A DNA stretch of 7,679 bases, from contig JAUZOB010000157.1 in NCBI GenBank assembly GCA_030706665.1, positions 1 through 7,679 of the forward strand, written 5' to 3'. Shown here piece by piece: positions 5,426 to 7,679 of the stretch. The notes beneath the pieces are model-generated. The model had not been told where the DNA came from. It was given only the letters and a program-made list of their open reading frames with translations, and searched no databases. Origin of the DNA: Bacteroidota bacterium (GTDB lineage: Bacteria > Bacteroidota > Bacteroidia > Bacteroidales > Prolixibacteraceae). Position 1 is the first letter of the stretch, and every line of letters begins with the position of its first letter. A program made the position numbers and the translations under genes.

Positions 5426-7679
5426 CTATTTTTGCAATTGGCAAGGAGAACCCTGCCAATTGGTATTCTCAGGGAGTGTTTCTCCTTTCATCAGAAGAGA
5501 CAAGCCGGATAGCGAAGTATTGTTATGCATCCGGGTATCATACAAGACGACCGACAAGGAGCCTACATTGCAATCCCGTCCGATATTGACATGTGACATT
5601 TTCATAACCCGGTCTTCAAACAGATGGGTTTGTATGGTGCAGATATAATTCAAAGATGAATCGTCTCCGACATTTACCAGATCGAATTCCGTTATTTCAG
5701 TCGTTTCCATGTAAACCCTTTTCCCTATTTTGCATCCCATGAGTCTGAAATAAAGAGGAGCAAACGGTGTTCCCAGTACCATATATTCAAAGAATGGATA
5801 TACCAGATTCTCCGAGATTGAGTTGACGAATTCGTTCCGCCATACAAAGGTGCACCAAAGAGGCTTTGCATCCGGTTTATACTTCCCGATGAGCAACTTC
5901 TTAAAGAATACGCCAAAAAGAATAGTCGACATACATATGAGTAACAATACCAGGGGGGACTCATAAAGAAAACGATTATAATTACCCGATTCAAAAACGT
6001 GATAGGAATAACTATAAAACAAGAAGAACAGAAGTGTTGAGATCGCAAACGGGATTGTAATCTTAAAGAACTCGATAAAACCTCTTAAAAAGAACAAGCC
6101 CTTCGTAGGTTTAAACGTATATTTTTCCGGGAACTTCGGGCTTTCCTGACGCTTCGGAAGGAATATAGGAGGAGATCCCAACCAGGACGCATCTTTCATT
6201 TGTGCCTGTTCCGGGGAGGACGGAGTAATTGACAACACCCCGATCAGGCATCCGTCTTCTACTCTCCCTCCGGTTGGAAGGACTGCACTGTTCCCGACAA
6301 AGGAACGAGACCCGATATGGGTTCTGCGAAATATCATTGTTCCGTTTATGACCAGAGGTGGCCCTACATTTACCGAATCGGCAAGAAAGCTCTCCTGATC
6401 AATCCTCAATAAGTCGGTCGAAATATAATTCACGGTAGAGATCTCGGCTCGCTTGCCGATCTTTGCTCCGATCAGTCTCAGCCATGGAGGCAAGAATAAC
6501 GTAGCATATAATGATTTGAAGAATAAAAGGCTGCATGAAATTAAGGTATCAACAATCCATTTACGAATATATAACAGACTATGGATCGGAATATTTACCG
6601 GTTTTAGTCTTCCGAGCACTATCCACTTAATGGCTGCAATGCTGACACAGAAAGCAAAAATATAAAGTGCGGACAGCGGAATGATCGACAAGAGTGTAAT
6701 ACCCAAACTGTAATCCGCTTCGATATATAGAATTGTCATTGAATAAGGGACCAGCAATAAGGTTGGTAAAAGAAGTACACCCAGCATGGCTAACGCATGA
6801 ACAGTATTCAACCCAATACGTTTCAACAAAGAAACCGGTTGGGGCTGGTCCTTTTTCAGTGTAAGCCAGATACTATCGACCTGAGAGCAAGGGCGAGCAG
6901 GAGAACCTCTCCATATTTCACCGAAAGGGATTGAAGCCCCTGTCCGGAGCATCGACAATTCGAGCAATGCAGACTGATCTTCCATCTTTGAGTTCTCGCC
7001 CAATAGTGCTCTTGCACCAACGAAACAACTCTTTCCGATGGTTATTCGTCCAAGTCGTAACATCCCATTTTCAACCGAATACCCCATAACATGAGCTTCC
7101 TTCGAGATACTGGAATGATCGTCAATTGATACCAGATCAAATAGTCTCAGCCTGTCAGATCCGATATAAACATCCTTTCCTATTGTAGCTCCCATTAATC
7201 TGAAATATACAGACAGGAAGGGAGTTCCGGTTAGAAAAGGAATTGGCGTTAAATCTACTATTTTCTTGACCAGCCAGAAGCGGAAGTAATAAAATCCCCA
7301 CAGAGGATAGGCTCCTTCTTTAAATCGTCCGATAATTACCCACTTGAAGACAATCGAAAGCAAAAGGAATAAAGGATAAGCCAACAGCATCCCCATAGTA
7401 CAATAAAGAGCAAGCAGAGGATATGTGACGTCCGCATCGTAATGTTTTACGATAAACGGGGAAATAGCGAACATGGAAGCAATTCCGTAAAAGAATACGA
7501 TCGAAATAATCTGCAAGAATGCAACGGTATAATAAGTCAGCAGATTAACTTTCGGATTTTGTTCTGTTTTACTTTTAGAAGCCTCCTGACTTTGTTTGGT
7601 AGCATTGATTTTATCGACATATCCGGCTAATTCCTTCACTGTTGGGTAAGTATAGACATCCCGAACGGAAAGTTTGCTC
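5426..7679 (-). CDS. Pls/PosA-family non-ribosomal peptide synthetase, C-terminal 750 residues (5' end outside window)
   Basis: The frame is open to the right edge; a GTG at 7639 is internal, because the codons before it (KLSVRDVYTYPTVKELAGYV) form the last helices of a carrier-protein domain. After a charged linker the chain shows six membrane segments in three pairs and three soluble modules of about 240 residues each. Numbered from the first whole codon at 7678, the repeats carry a GR(F/L/Y)KP-like turn at 112-120, 351-359 and 593-601. Each continues with a YFRLMGA(T/K)IGK-type stretch near 158-168, 397-407 and 642-653, then hexapeptide-like turns typical of left-handed beta-helix acyltransferases. 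Each module ends in a GSP motif near 258, 501 and 743. This matches the terminal region of Pls, the Streptomyces epsilon-poly-lysine synthetase (A domain, T domain, six membrane segments, three tandem modules). Pls family members link amino acids by membrane-bound condensation. The monomer cannot be told, since the adenylation domain is off-window. A phosphopantetheinyl transferase gene follows 6 bp downstream. The stop is TAG at 5426-5428. Confidence 0.92.
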   Translation of the reverse strand, partial: SKLSVRDVYTYPTVKELAGYVDKINATKQSQEASKSKTEQNPKVNLLTYYTVAFLQIISIVFFYGIASMFAISPFIVKHYDADVTYPLLALYCTMGMLLAYPLFLLLSIVFKWVIIGRFKEGAYPLWGFYYFRFWLVKKIVDLTPIPFLTGTPFLSVYFRLMGATIGKDVYIGSDRLRLFDLVSIDDHSSISKEAHVMGYSVENGMLRLGRITIGKSCFVGARALLGENSKMEDQSALLELSMLRTGASIPFGEIWRGSPARPCSQVDSIWLTLKKDQPQPVSLLKRIGLNTVHALAMLGVLLLPTLLLVPYSMTILYIEADYSLGITLLSIIPLSALYIFAFCVSIAAIKWIVLGRLKPVNIPIHSLLYIRKWIVDTLISCSLLFFKSLYATLFLPPWLRLIGAKIGKRAEISTVNYISTDLLRIDQESFLADSVNVGPPLVINGTMIFRRTHIGSRSFVGNSAVLPTGGRVEDGCLIGVLSITPSSPEQAQMKDASWLGSPPIFLPKRQESPKFPEKYTFKPTKGLFFLRGFIEFFKITIPFAISTLLFFLFYSYSYHVFESGNYNRFLYESPLVLLLICMSTILFGVFFKKLLIGKYKPDAKPLWCTFVWRNEFVNSISENLVYPFFEYMVLGTPFAPLYFRLMGCKIGKRVYMETTEITEFDLVNVGDDSSLNYICTIQTHLFEDRVMKMSHVNIGRDCNVGSLSVVLYDTRMHNNTSLSGLSLLMKGETLPENTNWQGSPCQLQK

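Noticed and set aside
5725..6048. A 107-residue minus-strand frame inside the synthetase gene
   Set aside because: It is an alternative frame of a clearly coding region, with a hydrophobic composition that mirrors the membrane segments of the real gene.
7637..7639. GTG as the start of a stand-alone 737-residue acyltransferase-like protein
   Set aside because: The codons upstream of it stay in frame to the window edge and encode the end of a carrier domain (VRDVYTYPTV...), so the gene continues to the right.
1..7679. CRISPR array, tRNA, rRNA, insertion sequence, prophage or integrase signature
   Set aside because: No regularly spaced repeats, no tRNA-like cloverleaf, no transposase or integrase motifs and no terminal inverted repeats were recognised on reading either strand.

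Overview
The window looks like a chromosomal segment of a Bacteroidota bacterium, most likely Bacteroidales. The reasons are the moderately AT-rich sequence, the near absence of Shine-Dalgarno sites, promoter elements of the Bacteroides type (TAnnTTTG at about -7), short Cys-anchored lipoproteins, and a remnant of the AAA_14/DUF4143 ATPase family that is common in that group. Genus cannot be fixed from the sequence alone.

Layout. Bases 1-546 (+) hold the C-terminal half of a DEAD-box RNA helicase whose start lies left of the window. Bases 547-808 are non-coding with one weak promoter candidate. Bases 809 to about 921 (+) hold the first ~37 codons of an AAA_14-type ATPase; the rest of that gene is missing and the frame runs into the next gene's 3' end. 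From there every gene is on the minus strand. A complete BASS-family transporter occupies 942-1889, with a perfect inverted repeat over its probable promoter. A decayed histidine phosphatase (CobC-like) occupies about 2038-2553 and carries three in-frame TAG codons, loss of the RHG region and changed catalytic residues. Two adjacent paralogous lipoproteins (2550-3476 and 3493-4413) probably form an operon; each has an NTF2-like domain followed by a lipocalin-like domain. Bases 4414-4717 are non-coding and hold their leader and a weak terminator-like hairpin.

The right third (4718-7679) is the most notable part. It holds the 3' 750 codons of a large membrane-bound synthetase of the Pls/PosA (epsilon-poly-lysine synthetase-like) family, followed after 6 bp by a Sfp-type 4'-phosphopantetheinyl transferase. 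The synthetase fragment begins inside the last helix of a carrier-protein domain. It then shows six membrane segments and three ~240-residue repeats of a left-handed beta-helix acyltransferase-like module. The adenylation domain that would reveal the monomer lies beyond the right edge. The working model is that the transferase loads phosphopantetheine onto the carrier, the adenylation domain charges it with an amino acid, and the membrane-embedded triple module polymerises or transfers the residue. This would be a small self-contained non-ribosomal amino-acid polymer or conjugate pathway.

The middle of the window (about 800-2550) reads as a decay zone: two broken genes flank one intact transporter, with no phage, transposase, integrase, tRNA or CRISPR signature.
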